Assembly: GCA_947460825.1 (NCBI GenBank)
Contig: CANHHA010000019.1
Coordinates: 1 to 55,055 of the forward strand
Reading direction: 5' to 3'
Origin: Flavobacteriales bacterium
GTDB taxonomy: Bacteria; Bacteroidota; Bacteroidia; Flavobacteriales_D; Crocinitomicaceae
DNA: 55,055 nt
In this document: positions 1 to 8,532 of the stretch, piece after piece
How the letters are laid out: every line of letters starts with the position of its first letter
Numbering within the stretch: the stretch's first letter is position 1
Translations under genes and position numbers: made by a program
The notes under the pieces: model-generated
The model's database searches: none
Told to the model about the DNA's origin: nothing
What the model saw: the letters and a program-made list of their open reading frames with translations, nothing else

Positions 1-8
1 TCCTTTCA

Positions 9-16
9 TACCTTTG
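9..16 (+). promoter_or_regulatory. TAnnTTTG -7-like promoter motif
   Basis: TACCTTTG matches the Bacteroidota -7 consensus TAnnTTTG and ends 4 nt before the ATG of the first gene. The -33 element would lie outside the window, so it cannot be judged. If functional, the transcript would start at or next to the ATG. Confidence 0.4.
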
Positions 17-20
17 CACC

Positions 21-389
21 ATGGATTTTGATACCGAATTACGTTTTCAGAAGTTGATTAATTGCTTGAAACCAACCTTTGAAATGGATTTGGATTTAAC
101 CGCATTAATTTATCTAATTGGCTTGAACGAAGCCGGCTTTGGATTTAGAGTTTATTCGAAACAAGAAAAGATGGATCTCATGCATGTGGCCATTTGCACC
201 TTGCTTGCGCCTGGCGGTTATTATGAATTCTCTCATCGGGATGATCAAAATTGGCCCCATTTCACCGTGGTTCAATCCTTACCAACCCTGAATGAAATGG
301 AACAAAAGCACGTCTTAAAAGAAGCAGTTATCGATTATTTTATAGAAAACGAATACGTGACAACCGAGATGCTAATTACTTCGGCTTAG
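21..389 (+). CDS. Hypothetical protein, unknown function
   Basis: I do not recognise this 122-residue protein. It is acidic, has no signal peptide and no clear membrane segment, so it is probably cytoplasmic. The ATG is preceded closely by a TAnnTTTG-type motif, which supports this start. Its 3' end overlaps the convergent lipoprotein gene by 14 bp. No catalytic motif stands out. It is probably a real lineage-restricted gene, because the frame is open from a promoter-like motif to a stop and its amino-acid composition is normal. Confidence 0.6.
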   Translation: MDFDTELRFQKLINCLKPTFEMDLDLTALIYLIGLNEAGFGFRVYSKQEKMDLMHVAICTLLAPGGYYEFSHRDDQNWPHFTVVQSLPTLNEMEQKHVLKEAVIDYFIENEYVTTEMLITSA

Positions 390-906
390 GTCCGATGTAT
401 TTTATGATGGGATTGGTTCCTGTAAAGCAGGTTCGATTTATGACCACAGCGATTGTATCTATCTTTCCATTTCTCGCAATATTTTCCTTACTGCAAAGGG
501 CCCCGATGCTTACATAATCCAGCGAACAACGCAATAACCACTCTTCGGGTGTTAAATACGCATACAGCGGTTGTTCTGTTGCGCTGCTAGTGGTCGGAAG
601 CGGGTATTTAGGCTTAAGCTCGGCTAAGGAAAATGTTTTGTCGATGTCCATGATGGTAATTTCTTTGGTAACATCCAACCGACCCTTCCAAAATCCGAAT
701 TCATCGGTACGTATTAGCCTAGTTTTATTGCCTTCAGTAACACGGAACGAATGATTAGAAAACACTTCATTCCTTCCGTTTATTTCGGTTGAATCAGGTA
801 ACTTTCCACCGCAATATGGCCAATGATTTTGCACATAGATAACGGTTTTCGGATGGCATGAGCTTAGCACCGTTAGTAACCCAATAAACACAACAAAGAT
901 TTTCAT
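376..906 (-). CDS. Putative lipoprotein, unknown function
   Basis: A 176-residue protein with a lipoprotein signal: lysine at position 2, a hydrophobic core, then a lipobox-like LSSC ending at Cys17. It is therefore probably an envelope lipoprotein in the periplasm or on the outer membrane. The mature part contains several cysteines and a beta-rich pattern (an FGFWKGRLDV segment is reminiscent of carboxypeptidase-regulatory-like folds), but I cannot assign a family. It lies 18 bp downstream of dxr on the same strand and is likely the last gene of the M20-polA-lipoprotein-dxr run. Confidence 0.6.
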   Translation of the reverse strand: MKIFVVFIGLLTVLSSCHPKTVIYVQNHWPYCGGKLPDSTEINGRNEVFSNHSFRVTEGNKTRLIRTDEFGFWKGRLDVTKEITIMDIDKTFSLAELKPKYPLPTTSSATEQPLYAYLTPEEWLLRCSLDYVSIGALCSKENIARNGKIDTIAVVINRTCFTGTNPIIKYIGPKPK

Positions 907-924
907 TTCTAAGGTAGGTTTGAA

Positions 925-2124
925 TTAACTTAAGATTAGCCCGCTTGCTAAGCGCCGCGCTTCCAAATCCGTAGCAATATAATCATCGAGGCTTGGTTTT
1001 GAAATATGTACCACCTGATTCATTACATGTTCATTGATTCGAGTTATATCTAAGAATGCAATGCGCTCGTCTAGAAATGCTTGAACAGCAATTTCATTTG
1101 CTGCATTAAGTGCACATGGAATATTTCCATCTTTTTCCATGGCTTGATAGGCTAAATCTAAATTTTTAAAGGTAATACGGTCTGGTTTTTCAAAGCTTAG
1201 GTTGGGATACTCCATGAAATCGAATCTCGGATAATCTGTCTTTATTCGGTGCGGATAAGTAAGCGCATATTGGATGGGTAATTTCATATCAGGCAGTCCC
1301 ATTTGTGCTTTCATACTGCCATCTTCAAATTGAACTAAGGAATGCACGATACTCTGCGGATGAACGATGACATCGATTTGCTCTGCCTTTAAGTTAAACA
1401 ACCATTTTGCCTCAATGACTTCTAGGCCTTTATTCATCATCGTAGCCGAATCAATCGTGATTTTTGCTCCCATACTCCAGTTGGGATGTTTTAAGGCTTG
1501 CGCTTTTGAAACCTGAGCTAATTGGTCCATAGAAAAGCCTCTAAATGGCCCCCCAGATGCGGTTAGATAGATTTTCTCAATAGCATTCATATGTTCACCG
1601 GGCAAACATTGAAAGATGGCCGAATGCTCTGAATCAACCGGATAAATGTTTACCCCATGTGCTCGTGACAACTGTGCGATTAATTGACCAGCAACAACGA
1701 GCGTTTCTTTATTGGCTAATGCTATGTCTTTTTTCGCTTCTATCGCCGCAATGGTAGGCCTAAGTCCCGCATATCCCACTAAGGCCGTAAGCACTACGTC
1801 AACATCCGTGGATTGAACCACCTGGCACAAAGCCTCAGCGCCACAATATACATGGATGTCTTCATTCCAAAGCGCATCTTTTACCTTGCCATACTGGGTT
1901 TCATCTACGATTACCACCATGTTCGGGTTAAACTTGCGCGCTTGTTCAATTAATAAGTCCGCATTATTCCCTGCGGTTATCACTTGCAAATCAAATAATG
2001 CTGGATAGGCATCAATCACCTCTAAGGCTTGTGTACCAATGGAGCCCGTGGATCCTAAAATTGCCACCCCACGTTTTTTATGCTTGAGCTTGTTATTTTC
2101 TTGTTCCATAACTTGATGTTCCAT
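925..2124 (-). CDS. dxr: 1-deoxy-D-xylulose 5-phosphate reductoisomerase
   Basis: DXR converts 1-deoxy-D-xylulose 5-phosphate to 2-C-methyl-D-erythritol 4-phosphate with NADPH, the committed step of the MEP isoprenoid pathway, in the cytoplasm. Visible motifs are the NADPH loop GSTGSIG (residues 24-30), LANKE (about 137-141), the metal-binding PVDSEHSAIF (Asp164, Glu166), the TASGGPF flexible loop (about 188-194), HPNWSMG (213-219) and NKGLEVIEA (231-239), so it looks intact. The 399-residue length is typical, with an 18-residue charged N-terminal extension before the Rossmann strand; an internal ATG at residue 6 is an alternative start. An inverted repeat sits just upstream of the ATG (see separate entry). 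Confidence 0.97.
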   Translation of the reverse strand: MEHQVMEQENNKLKHKKRGVAILGSTGSIGTQALEVIDAYPALFDLQVITAGNNADLLIEQARKFNPNMVVIVDETQYGKVKDALWNEDIHVYCGAEALCQVVQSTDVDVVLTALVGYAGLRPTIAAIEAKKDIALANKETLVVAGQLIAQLSRAHGVNIYPVDSEHSAIFQCLPGEHMNAIEKIYLTASGGPFRGFSMDQLAQVSKAQALKHPNWSMGAKITIDSATMMNKGLEVIEAKWLFNLKAEQIDVIVHPQSIVHSLVQFEDGSMKAQMGLPDMKLPIQYALTYPHRIKTDYPRFDFMEYPNLSFEKPDRITFKNLDLAYQAMEKDGNIPCALNAANEIAVQAFLDERIAFLDITRINEHVMNQVVHISKPSLDDYIATDLEARRLASGLILS

Positions 2125-2126
2125 AT

Positions 2127-2151
2127 CACATTAATTGAATGACCTAATGTG
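2127..2151 (-). promoter_or_regulatory. Inverted repeat abutting the dxr start codon
   Basis: Perfect 7-bp arms CACATTA and TAATGTG are separated by 11 bp, ending 2 nt before the dxr ATG. No T tract follows on either strand, so it is not an intrinsic terminator. In the mRNA it could fold into a hairpin next to the initiation codon, or in DNA serve as an operator. Function is inferred only. Confidence 0.3.
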
Positions 2152-2159
2152 TTGTAGTT

Positions 2160-2555
2160 TTATTTTTGTTTAATTCCAAACGCTTTAAATGAGTTACCAC
2201 CACCAAGGCCATAATATCCTCCACTCAACTCGAAGTGGTTTTTATCGGTAAAACTACCACTCAATTGATGATGAATATCTTGGCTTTCATAATGCAATTC
2301 CCCATCGGTCTCTATCAGATAAGATGTTTCTCCATTAGCACGTATAAAGTCCACATAATATCGTTCATCGGCTGGTTTTACGGTTACAGTAAAAAAAGTG
2401 GTGTCAGATTGCTGCTCTTGTCCCATAATCCAACTTGAATTATATGATACCACGTCGTAAGTGCCAACATATTTTGAACGGTAATCGATTAGGGGCTTCG
2501 TACAACCAATGAGAAAAAACAGCCCTGTTATTAGTGTAATAATACGGATCATCAT
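2160..2555 (-). CDS. Small putative lipoprotein
   Basis: A 131-residue protein with a lipoprotein signal (hydrophobic segment followed by FLIGC, Cys18). The mature part looks like a small beta-sandwich or lipocalin-type fold with alternating polar and aromatic residues (YVGTYDVV early, a glycine-rich GGYYGLGGG near the end). A YVGTYDV opening is common in small Bacteroidota lipoproteins of unknown function. It starts 5 bp after the polA stop and is followed by dxr on the same strand. There are two consecutive ATGs; either may be used. Confidence 0.65.
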   Translation of the reverse strand: MMIRIITLITGLFFLIGCTKPLIDYRSKYVGTYDVVSYNSSWIMGQEQQSDTTFFTVTVKPADERYYVDFIRANGETSYLIETDGELHYESQDIHHQLSGSFTDKNHFELSGGYYGLGGGNSFKAFGIKQK

Positions 2556-2560
2556 TCAAT

Positions 2561-5380
2561 TTAATGCGCTTCCAGCCAATTCCCAGCAACCTCCATCTCT
2601 ACCTCCATGGGAACAACCAAATCAATGGCTTTTTCCATCGCTTCTTTTACTAAAGCTTTCATTTCTTCTTGCTCTGTAACATGTACATCAAAGAGAAGTT
2701 CATCATGCACCTGTAAAATCATTTTAGATTTCAAGTCTTTTGTGGCCATAGCTTTGTTAACCGCGATCATTGCCATTTTGATGATATCCGCCGCTGAACC
2801 TTGTATAGGCGCATTAATCGCATTTCGCTCGGCATATCCCCGCACCATGGCATTGGCTGAATGAATATCTGGTAAATATCGACGGCGTTTCATGATCGTT
2901 TCAACATATCCGTGTTCTCGCGCAAAAGCGATTACGTGATCCATATAAGACTTTATGGTGCCGAATTGTTCAAAATAGGCATCTATAATTCCTTTAGCTT
3001 CCGTTCTAGATATGCCTAGATTCTGAGCCAGACCAAAGGCCGATTGTCCGTAAATAATGCCAAAGTTAACTGCTTTCGCTGCGCTACGCTGTTCCCGAGT
3101 AACTCCTTCAATAGGAACCTTATAAACGGTTGCTGCCGTTGCGGCATGTATGTCTTGTCCTTCTTTGAACGCATTAATCATTGACGGGTCTTCGCTGAGT
3201 GCTGCAATAATTCGCAATTCAATCTGCGAGTAGTCAACGGACATGATTTGATATTCCTCGTTACGAGGAACAAAGGCACGCCGAATTTCTCTACCCTTGG
3301 CCGTGCGAATTGGAATGTTTTGTAGGTTGGGGTTGTTTGAACTGAGTCGCCCCGTCGCCGTTACCGTTTGCATAAAACTGGTATGAATTCTTCCATCGCG
3401 TGGACTGCATAATTCCGGCAGTGGGTCAACGTAGGTGCTCTTTAATTTTCTAAGCTGCCGATATTCAAGGATTTTGGAAACAATCGGATGATCTTGTTCG
3501 TGTTTTTGCAATACATCTTCTGATGTAGCATACTGTCCCGTCTTGGTTTTTTTTGCCTTAGCAGATATTTTTAAGTGGTCAAACAACACTTCGCCAAGCT
3601 GTTTGGGTGAGTCCGGATTAAACGGAACACCAGCCATTTCTATAATCTCTTCGTGCAACTTAACCAAGGTTTCTTCTAATTCGATTGAATAAGCTTTTAA
3701 TGCGTGAACATCAATGGCAATTCCTTCTTCCTCCATGCCTCCAAGCACTCGAACCAGGGGCATTTCCATATCATAGAACAAATGTTTAAGATGCGGTTTT
3801 TCAACCTCAGGGGCTAAAATTTCTTTGAGTTGTAAGGTGATGTCTGCATCTTCACACGCATATTGATAAATATCCTCGGCGCTTAGGTCACCCATATTAC
3901 CCTGTCCCTTCCCTTTTTTTCCAATTAAGGATTCAATGGAAATGGGTTGATAGCCTAAATACACTTGAGCCATAAAATCCATTCCTTGTTTGGCCTCCGG
4001 ATTAATTAGGTATTGCGCAATCATGGTGTCAAAAAAGGCCCCCTTGAATTCTACGCCATATCGATGCAACACTTGGATGTCATATTTTACATTGTGTCCG
4101 ATTTTTTCAATCGCTGTATGTTCGAAGATGGGTTTGAACTCAGCAACGATCGCTTTGGCCTCTTCATAATTTATTGGAGCAGGAACATAAAAAGCTTCTT
4201 TTGCTTTGTATGAAAAGGAAAAGCCAACAAGGTCTGCACGTAAGGAGTCAATGCCTGTAGTTTCCGTGTCAAAGCAAATACTGGTTTGTTCCAATAACAA
4301 TTCCAGTAACTCTGCGCGTTCTTGAGGATTTTGAATTAAGTGATATGAGGGTTTTTCACTTTCCAAAGTTTTGTACACGTTTGTGTCATCATTTCCCATT
4401 GGTTGTGTCAATTCGGCCGCATCAAAGAGCCCCAGTTGCTCGGAATTTACTGCTCGGTTTGGTGTTAGCGTAGTGGTGGTAATGACTAATTCTTCCCCAA
4501 GTACTTTTTTTAATAAATTTCTAAATTCTAATTCTGTAAATAAGGTGCGAATAGCATCCGCATTCGGTTCGCAAATTTCTAAATGTTGTTCATCAAATGG
4601 AACGGTCAAATCGATAAGAATCGTCGCTAACATTTTTGAAACGCGACCTTGGTCCGCGTATTGAATCACATTTTCTTGTTGTTTCCCTTTTAAATCCTGG
4701 GCGTGATCAATAAGATTTTCAACGCTTCCATATTTTGCAATGAGTAGCTTCGCTGTTTTTTCTCCAATACCTGGAATGCCGGGTATATTGTCTGAAGCAT
4801 CGCCCCAAAGTCCAAGGATATCAATGACTTGTAAGGGATGCTCAACTTCGAATTTTTCGCACACTTCTTTTACCCCAAGAATTTCCGGCGGATTTCCCCC
4901 ACGGCCAGGTTTGTATATGAAGGTTGTTTCGCTTACTAATTGTCCATAATCCTTGTCTGGTGTCATCATATACGTGGTAAACCCACGTTGTTCAGCAAGT
5001 TTAGCCAAAGAACCAATGACATCATCTGCTTCATGCCCTGCAATTTCAATCATAGGGACATTAAAAGCACGAACGATATCTTTTATGGGTTCGATCATAG
5101 ATCGAATATCCTCTGGCATTTCTTCCCGATGTGCTTTATAGGCTTCGAATTCTGTATGTCGGTGTTCGCTTCCTCCAGGAGGGTCAAAAACTACCGCAAG
5201 GTGCGTCGGCTTTTCTGTTTTAATCACATCGATTAATACGTTGGTAAATCCAAACGCGGCACTCGTGTTTTGGCCTTTTGAGTTAACTCTCGGGTTTTTA
5301 GCAAATGCAAAATAGGCCCGATAGATTAACGCATAGGCATCAAGTAGGAATAACTTCTTTGGGGTGTCTTTAGATAGCAA
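2561..5380 (-). CDS. polA: DNA polymerase I
   Basis: Replication/repair polymerase that removes RNA primers and fills gaps. All three domains are visible: 5'-nuclease (about 8-295, with GHEADD and GDASDNIPGIPGIG), a 3'-5' exonuclease with an apparently intact DTET (371-374), and the polymerase domain with motif A DYSQIELR (716-723), motif B RSAAKAVNFGIIYG (766-779) and motif C VHDE (891-894). 939 residues is normal for Bacteroidota. The only usable start is TTG, 3 nt after the TAA of the upstream M20 peptidase and in the same frame, which suggests translational coupling. The inter-domain linker holds QLGLF (315-319), matching the beta-clamp-binding pentapeptide. Confidence 0.97.
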   Translation of the reverse strand: MLSKDTPKKLFLLDAYALIYRAYFAFAKNPRVNSKGQNTSAAFGFTNVLIDVIKTEKPTHLAVVFDPPGGSEHRHTEFEAYKAHREEMPEDIRSMIEPIKDIVRAFNVPMIEIAGHEADDVIGSLAKLAEQRGFTTYMMTPDKDYGQLVSETTFIYKPGRGGNPPEILGVKEVCEKFEVEHPLQVIDILGLWGDASDNIPGIPGIGEKTAKLLIAKYGSVENLIDHAQDLKGKQQENVIQYADQGRVSKMLATILIDLTVPFDEQHLEICEPNADAIRTLFTELEFRNLLKKVLGEELVITTTTLTPNRAVNSEQLGLFDAAELTQPMGNDDTNVYKTLESEKPSYHLIQNPQERAELLELLLEQTSICFDTETTGIDSLRADLVGFSFSYKAKEAFYVPAPINYEEAKAIVAEFKPIFEHTAIEKIGHNVKYDIQVLHRYGVEFKGAFFDTMIAQYLINPEAKQGMDFMAQVYLGYQPISIESLIGKKGKGQGNMGDLSAEDIYQYACEDADITLQLKEILAPEVEKPHLKHLFYDMEMPLVRVLGGMEEEGIAIDVHALKAYSIELEETLVKLHEEIIEMAGVPFNPDSPKQLGEVLFDHLKISAKAKKTKTGQYATSEDVLQKHEQDHPIVSKILEYRQLRKLKSTYVDPLPELCSPRDGRIHTSFMQTVTATGRLSSNNPNLQNIPIRTAKGREIRRAFVPRNEEYQIMSVDYSQIELRIIAALSEDPSMINAFKEGQDIHAATAATVYKVPIEGVTREQRSAAKAVNFGIIYGQSAFGLAQNLGISRTEAKGIIDAYFEQFGTIKSYMDHVIAFAREHGYVETIMKRRRYLPDIHSANAMVRGYAERNAINAPIQGSAADIIKMAMIAVNKAMATKDLKSKMILQVHDELLFDVHVTEQEEMKALVKEAMEKAIDLVVPMEVEMEVAGNWLEAH

Positions 5381-5383
5381 AAC

Positions 5384-6775
5384 TTATATGTTACTGAGTT
5401 CAACAAAATGCTTGTAGAAATATGGAATGGTTTTAATCCCCATTCGATAATTGAATAGTCCAAAGTGCTCATTGGGTGAATGAATCGCATCGCTATCAAG
5501 CCCAAAGCCCATTAAGATCGTTTTTAATCCCAATTCTTGCTCAAACATGGCCACAATGGGGATGCTTCCCCCGCTTCGAACAGGAATCGCTTCCTTGCCA
5601 AACGTTTCTTTGTAGGCTAATGCTGCTGCCCGATACCCAATGGAATCTAAGGGAGTAACTGCGGCCTGACCGCCGTGATGTGGGGTCACTTTTACAACCA
5701 CACCCGGAGGTGCAATTCGCTCGAAATGGGTTTGAAATAAGTTCGTTATTTCTTCGGGATCTTGATTTGGCACCAATCGCATAGAAATCTTTGCAAAGGC
5801 CTGTGAGGCAATCACCGTTTTTGCACCTTCTCCAATATAACCTCCCCAAATTCCATTTACATCCAAGGTTGGACGTATCGATCCCCTTTCTGGGGTTGTA
5901 TATCCCTTTTCACCATAGGTATCTTGGATGTTTAGTGCTTTTTTATAAGCCTCTTCCGAAAATGGTGCTTGTGCCATCGCGTCTCGATCGGCTCTTGAAA
6001 TCTCTACTACGCTGTCGTAAAATCCGTCAACGGTAATTTTTCCATTTTCATCATGCAGTGAAGCAATCATTTCACACAAGGCATTGAGGGGGTTTTTTAC
6101 ACATCCACCATATAATCCTGAGTGTAAATCTCTGTTTGGTCCGGTAACTTCAACCTCAACATAACTTAATCCACGAAGTCCCGTGGTAACAGAGGGCACA
6201 TCGTTCGCAATCATCCCTGTATCAGAAACTAAGATAACATCTGCAGCAAGCTTGGCTTTATGTTCCTTAACAAAGTACCCCAAATGCTCGCTTCCAATTT
6301 CTTCCTCCCCTTCGATCATGAATTTCACGTTGCAAGGAAGTTCGCCACTTGAAAGCATTGCCTCCACGGCTTTTACATGCATGTAAAATTGTCCCTTATC
6401 GTCGCAAGCACCTCGAGCGAAAATAGCCCCCTCAGGGTGAATTTCTGTGGTTTTAATTACGGGTTCAAATGCAGGACTGTGCCATAAATCAATGGGGTCT
6501 GCCGGTTGGACATCATAATGACCATAAACCAAAATGGTCGGCAATGAGGGGTTAATAATTTTTTCTCCAAACACAATCGGATGTCCTTTTGTGGGGATTA
6601 CCTCTACAGCGTCCATGCCGATTTTTTTTAAATGCACTGCCACCTCGTTGGCACAAGCCAAAACACTAGCGGTGTAGGCAGGGTCAGCAGAGACAGAAGG
6701 AATGCGTAATAAGCTCATTAGCTCCTCAGTGAAACGCGATAAATGCTCGTCAATGTATGAATTTGTCTTTGTCAT
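5384..6775 (-). CDS. M20 family dipeptidase
   Basis: Zinc-dependent peptidase of the M20/CNDP type (clan MH), expected to cleave dipeptides in the cytoplasm. Visible are GHYDVQPAD (zinc His and the adjacent catalytic Asp), ARGACDDKGQ (bridging Asp), EGEEEIGSEH (catalytic base and zinc Glu), the dimerisation-domain DLHSGLYGG, and a late SGGSIPIV plus DDAIHSPNE-like segment carrying the last zinc His. I use the ATG that gives MTKTNSYIDE; the frame also opens 33 nt further upstream, but that extension does not resemble the family. It is the first gene of the minus-strand run leading into polA. Confidence 0.92.
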   Translation of the reverse strand: MTKTNSYIDEHLSRFTEELMSLLRIPSVSADPAYTASVLACANEVAVHLKKIGMDAVEVIPTKGHPIVFGEKIINPSLPTILVYGHYDVQPADPIDLWHSPAFEPVIKTTEIHPEGAIFARGACDDKGQFYMHVKAVEAMLSSGELPCNVKFMIEGEEEIGSEHLGYFVKEHKAKLAADVILVSDTGMIANDVPSVTTGLRGLSYVEVEVTGPNRDLHSGLYGGCVKNPLNALCEMIASLHDENGKITVDGFYDSVVEISRADRDAMAQAPFSEEAYKKALNIQDTYGEKGYTTPERGSIRPTLDVNGIWGGYIGEGAKTVIASQAFAKISMRLVPNQDPEEITNLFQTHFERIAPPGVVVKVTPHHGGQAAVTPLDSIGYRAAALAYKETFGKEAIPVRSGGSIPIVAMFEQELGLKTILMGFGLDSDAIHSPNEHFGLFNYRMGIKTIPYFYKHFVELSNI

Positions 6776-6797
6776 AGGATGTGAAAAAAAGATACTA

Positions 6798-6805
6798 CGA
6801 AGATA
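6798..6805 (-). promoter_or_regulatory. TAnnTTCG -7-like motif upstream of M20 peptidase
   Basis: On the minus strand this reads TATCTTCG, one base off TAnnTTTG, ending 22 nt before the ATG at 6775. The same TAnnTTCG variant occurs before the TonB receptor and the small secreted protein near 38.4 kb. No TTG was found at the expected -33 spacing. Confidence 0.25.
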
Positions 6806-6901
6806 CAACTTTCGAAGCGGTTAGCATTATTTACAAGGCTCAATAAACCAAGTCCTATAAAACTTATCAATATTTTATACCTTTAGGCACGTTTAAAGCA
6901 A

Positions 6902-7987
6902 ATGAAGGTAATTGTTATAGGTGCTGGACTTTTTGGCTGTTGCTCAGCGATTGAATTAGCTCGAGCTGGGTTTCAGGTGGTGCTGGTTGATCGAGAAGAT
7001 GATATTATGCAAAAAGCATCGCGTGTTAACCATAACCGCATTCATCTGGGTTACCATTACCTGAGAAGTGTTGAAACTGCGGAACAAAGCATTGAAGGCC
7101 TGTTGTCTTTTCTTTTCAATTACGGCAAGGCGGTCGAAAATCAATTCCCTAATTACTACGCGATTGCTAAAGAAGGAAGTAAAACCACCCCGGAAGAGTT
7201 TCTCGCATTTTGCAATAAGGTTGGGATCGGTTATGATTTCGAGTACCCAGCAGACACCTTTTTGAACCGAGACGCATTATCCGCAAGTTTTAAGGTGCCG
7301 GAGCCGGTATTTGATTATGAGATTTTAAAGCAAGAAGTTGGAAAGAGTCTTGTGACCTCTGGGGTTGACCTTCGCTTAAATCAAGAAGTTCAGGGGATAA
7401 CTAAAAAACCTGGTGGAGAATATGAATTACTTGTTAATCAGCGGGTAGAACATTTCGATGTGGTTATTAATGCTACCTATTCAGATTTCAATGAAATCAA
7501 TCACGCCCTTGGCGTACCGTTAAAGCCACTTTTATTTGAAAAGGTACTCATCCCGGAATTTGAATTTAAACACAATGCGTTTGGTCTGACGATTATGGAT
7601 GGTCCATTCTGCTCGGTAATGCCTAAAGGGAAACAAACGGATAAGTTTTTATTGTATCACGTTACCCACTCCGTAGAACAAGGGGTTCTTTCCGAATTAC
7701 AACCGAACTTTAATCCAGACAACCCGTCACAAGAGGGACTGATATACGACCAAGCAACATACTACATGCCTTTTTTAGCACAGGTAAAGCGTACGAATCA
7801 ATTCAAAACCATCCGTGTGGTGCATAAGAATTCAGACGATGCTAGGTTGACAGAATTATATATGTATGAGCAATTTGAGAATTATTTTGCCATTCTCTCA
7901 GGGAAAATATCAACGTGCATCCAGGTAGCCCTAGAGATTAAACATACCTTGCAGCAGAAAAAAACAGAAAAAAGATTTAGAATATAA
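6902..7987 (+). CDS. FAD-dependent oxidoreductase (DAO family)
   Basis: A 361-residue flavoprotein with the N-terminal dinucleotide-binding fingerprint GAGLFGCCSAIELARAG (residues 7-23) followed by the acidic strand end LVDRED, and a second FAD contact VVINATYSDF in the middle. This is the D-amino-acid oxidase/glycine oxidase fold. The substrate cannot be read from sequence. It is the first gene of a four-gene cassette with 1-base or zero spacing to the next genes (methyltransferase, SDR, glycosyltransferase), so it probably acts on a nucleotide sugar or glycan precursor rather than in amino-acid catabolism. A near-consensus TACCTTTA lies 16 nt upstream of the ATG. Confidence 0.8.
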   Translation: MKVIVIGAGLFGCCSAIELARAGFQVVLVDREDDIMQKASRVNHNRIHLGYHYLRSVETAEQSIEGLLSFLFNYGKAVENQFPNYYAIAKEGSKTTPEEFLAFCNKVGIGYDFEYPADTFLNRDALSASFKVPEPVFDYEILKQEVGKSLVTSGVDLRLNQEVQGITKKPGGEYELLVNQRVEHFDVVINATYSDFNEINHALGVPLKPLLFEKVLIPEFEFKHNAFGLTIMDGPFCSVMPKGKQTDKFLLYHVTHSVEQGVLSELQPNFNPDNPSQEGLIYDQATYYMPFLAQVKRTNQFKTIRVVHKNSDDARLTELYMYEQFENYFAILSGKISTCIQVALEIKHTLQQKKTEKRFRI

Positions 7988-8532
7988 TGGAACAATTGAA
8001 ATTGCATTTAGGATGTGGTCCGAACGTTAAGGACGGTTACGTAAACATAGATGGATATGTAACAGGAGAAGGTGTTGTTAATATGGATATATTAAATTTA
8101 GGGTATCCTGACAACAGTGCAGATGAGATTCTAGCGGAGCACTTATTTGAGCATCTCCCCTTTAAAGACGAGGAGCAATTATTCAAAGAATGCTACCGAG
8201 TGCTTAAACCAGGTGGAGTATTGGTTGTAGAAACTCCGGACATGGAGTGGCTTTGTACGGCCTTCCTGCAAGCGAACGATGAATTTGCCAGTTTTTATCA
8301 AGCGGGGGCGATGGATCATTATTTCGGACATGGCAAATCCTATGAACATCGTTGGGGAATGATTACTACGCACTTTTTTGGAAACCAAAACGGGGAGGGG
8401 CAATTTCACAAAAACGGTTACACGAAGCAGAAGTTTATTGATATTGCTAGTTTAGTCGGATTCTCCTCATGTGAGGTATTGAAATTGGTCAATAAAGGCG
8501 CAGGAGCAATTCGTGCACGAATCATCAAATAA
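7987..8532 (+). CDS. Class I SAM-dependent methyltransferase
   Basis: 181 residues with SAM-binding motif I LHLGCGPN near the N terminus (about 6-13), an acidic motif II region (VNIDG), and the Methyltransf_11-type helix-strand ending RVLKPGGVLVVETPD. The small-molecule methyltransferase fold is clear, but the substrate is not. A histidine-rich middle (MDHYFGHGKSYEHRWGM) may form part of the active site. Its ATG overlaps the preceding stop by one base and its own stop overlaps the next ATG by one base, so it is part of the same translationally coupled operon. It could methylate a sugar or lipid-linked glycan; this is inferred only from context. Confidence 0.85.
   Translation: MEQLKLHLGCGPNVKDGYVNIDGYVTGEGVVNMDILNLGYPDNSADEILAEHLFEHLPFKDEEQLFKECYRVLKPGGVLVVETPDMEWLCTAFLQANDEFASFYQAGAMDHYFGHGKSYEHRWGMITTHFFGNQNGEGQFHKNGYTKQKFIDIASLVGFSSCEVLKLVNKGAGAIRARIIK

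Noticed and set aside
5541-5849. 102-codon minus-strand ORF inside the M20 peptidase gene
   Set aside because: It is an out-of-frame shadow of a gene with intact catalytic motifs; its composition (Arg/Cys/Ser rich) is unlike a real protein.
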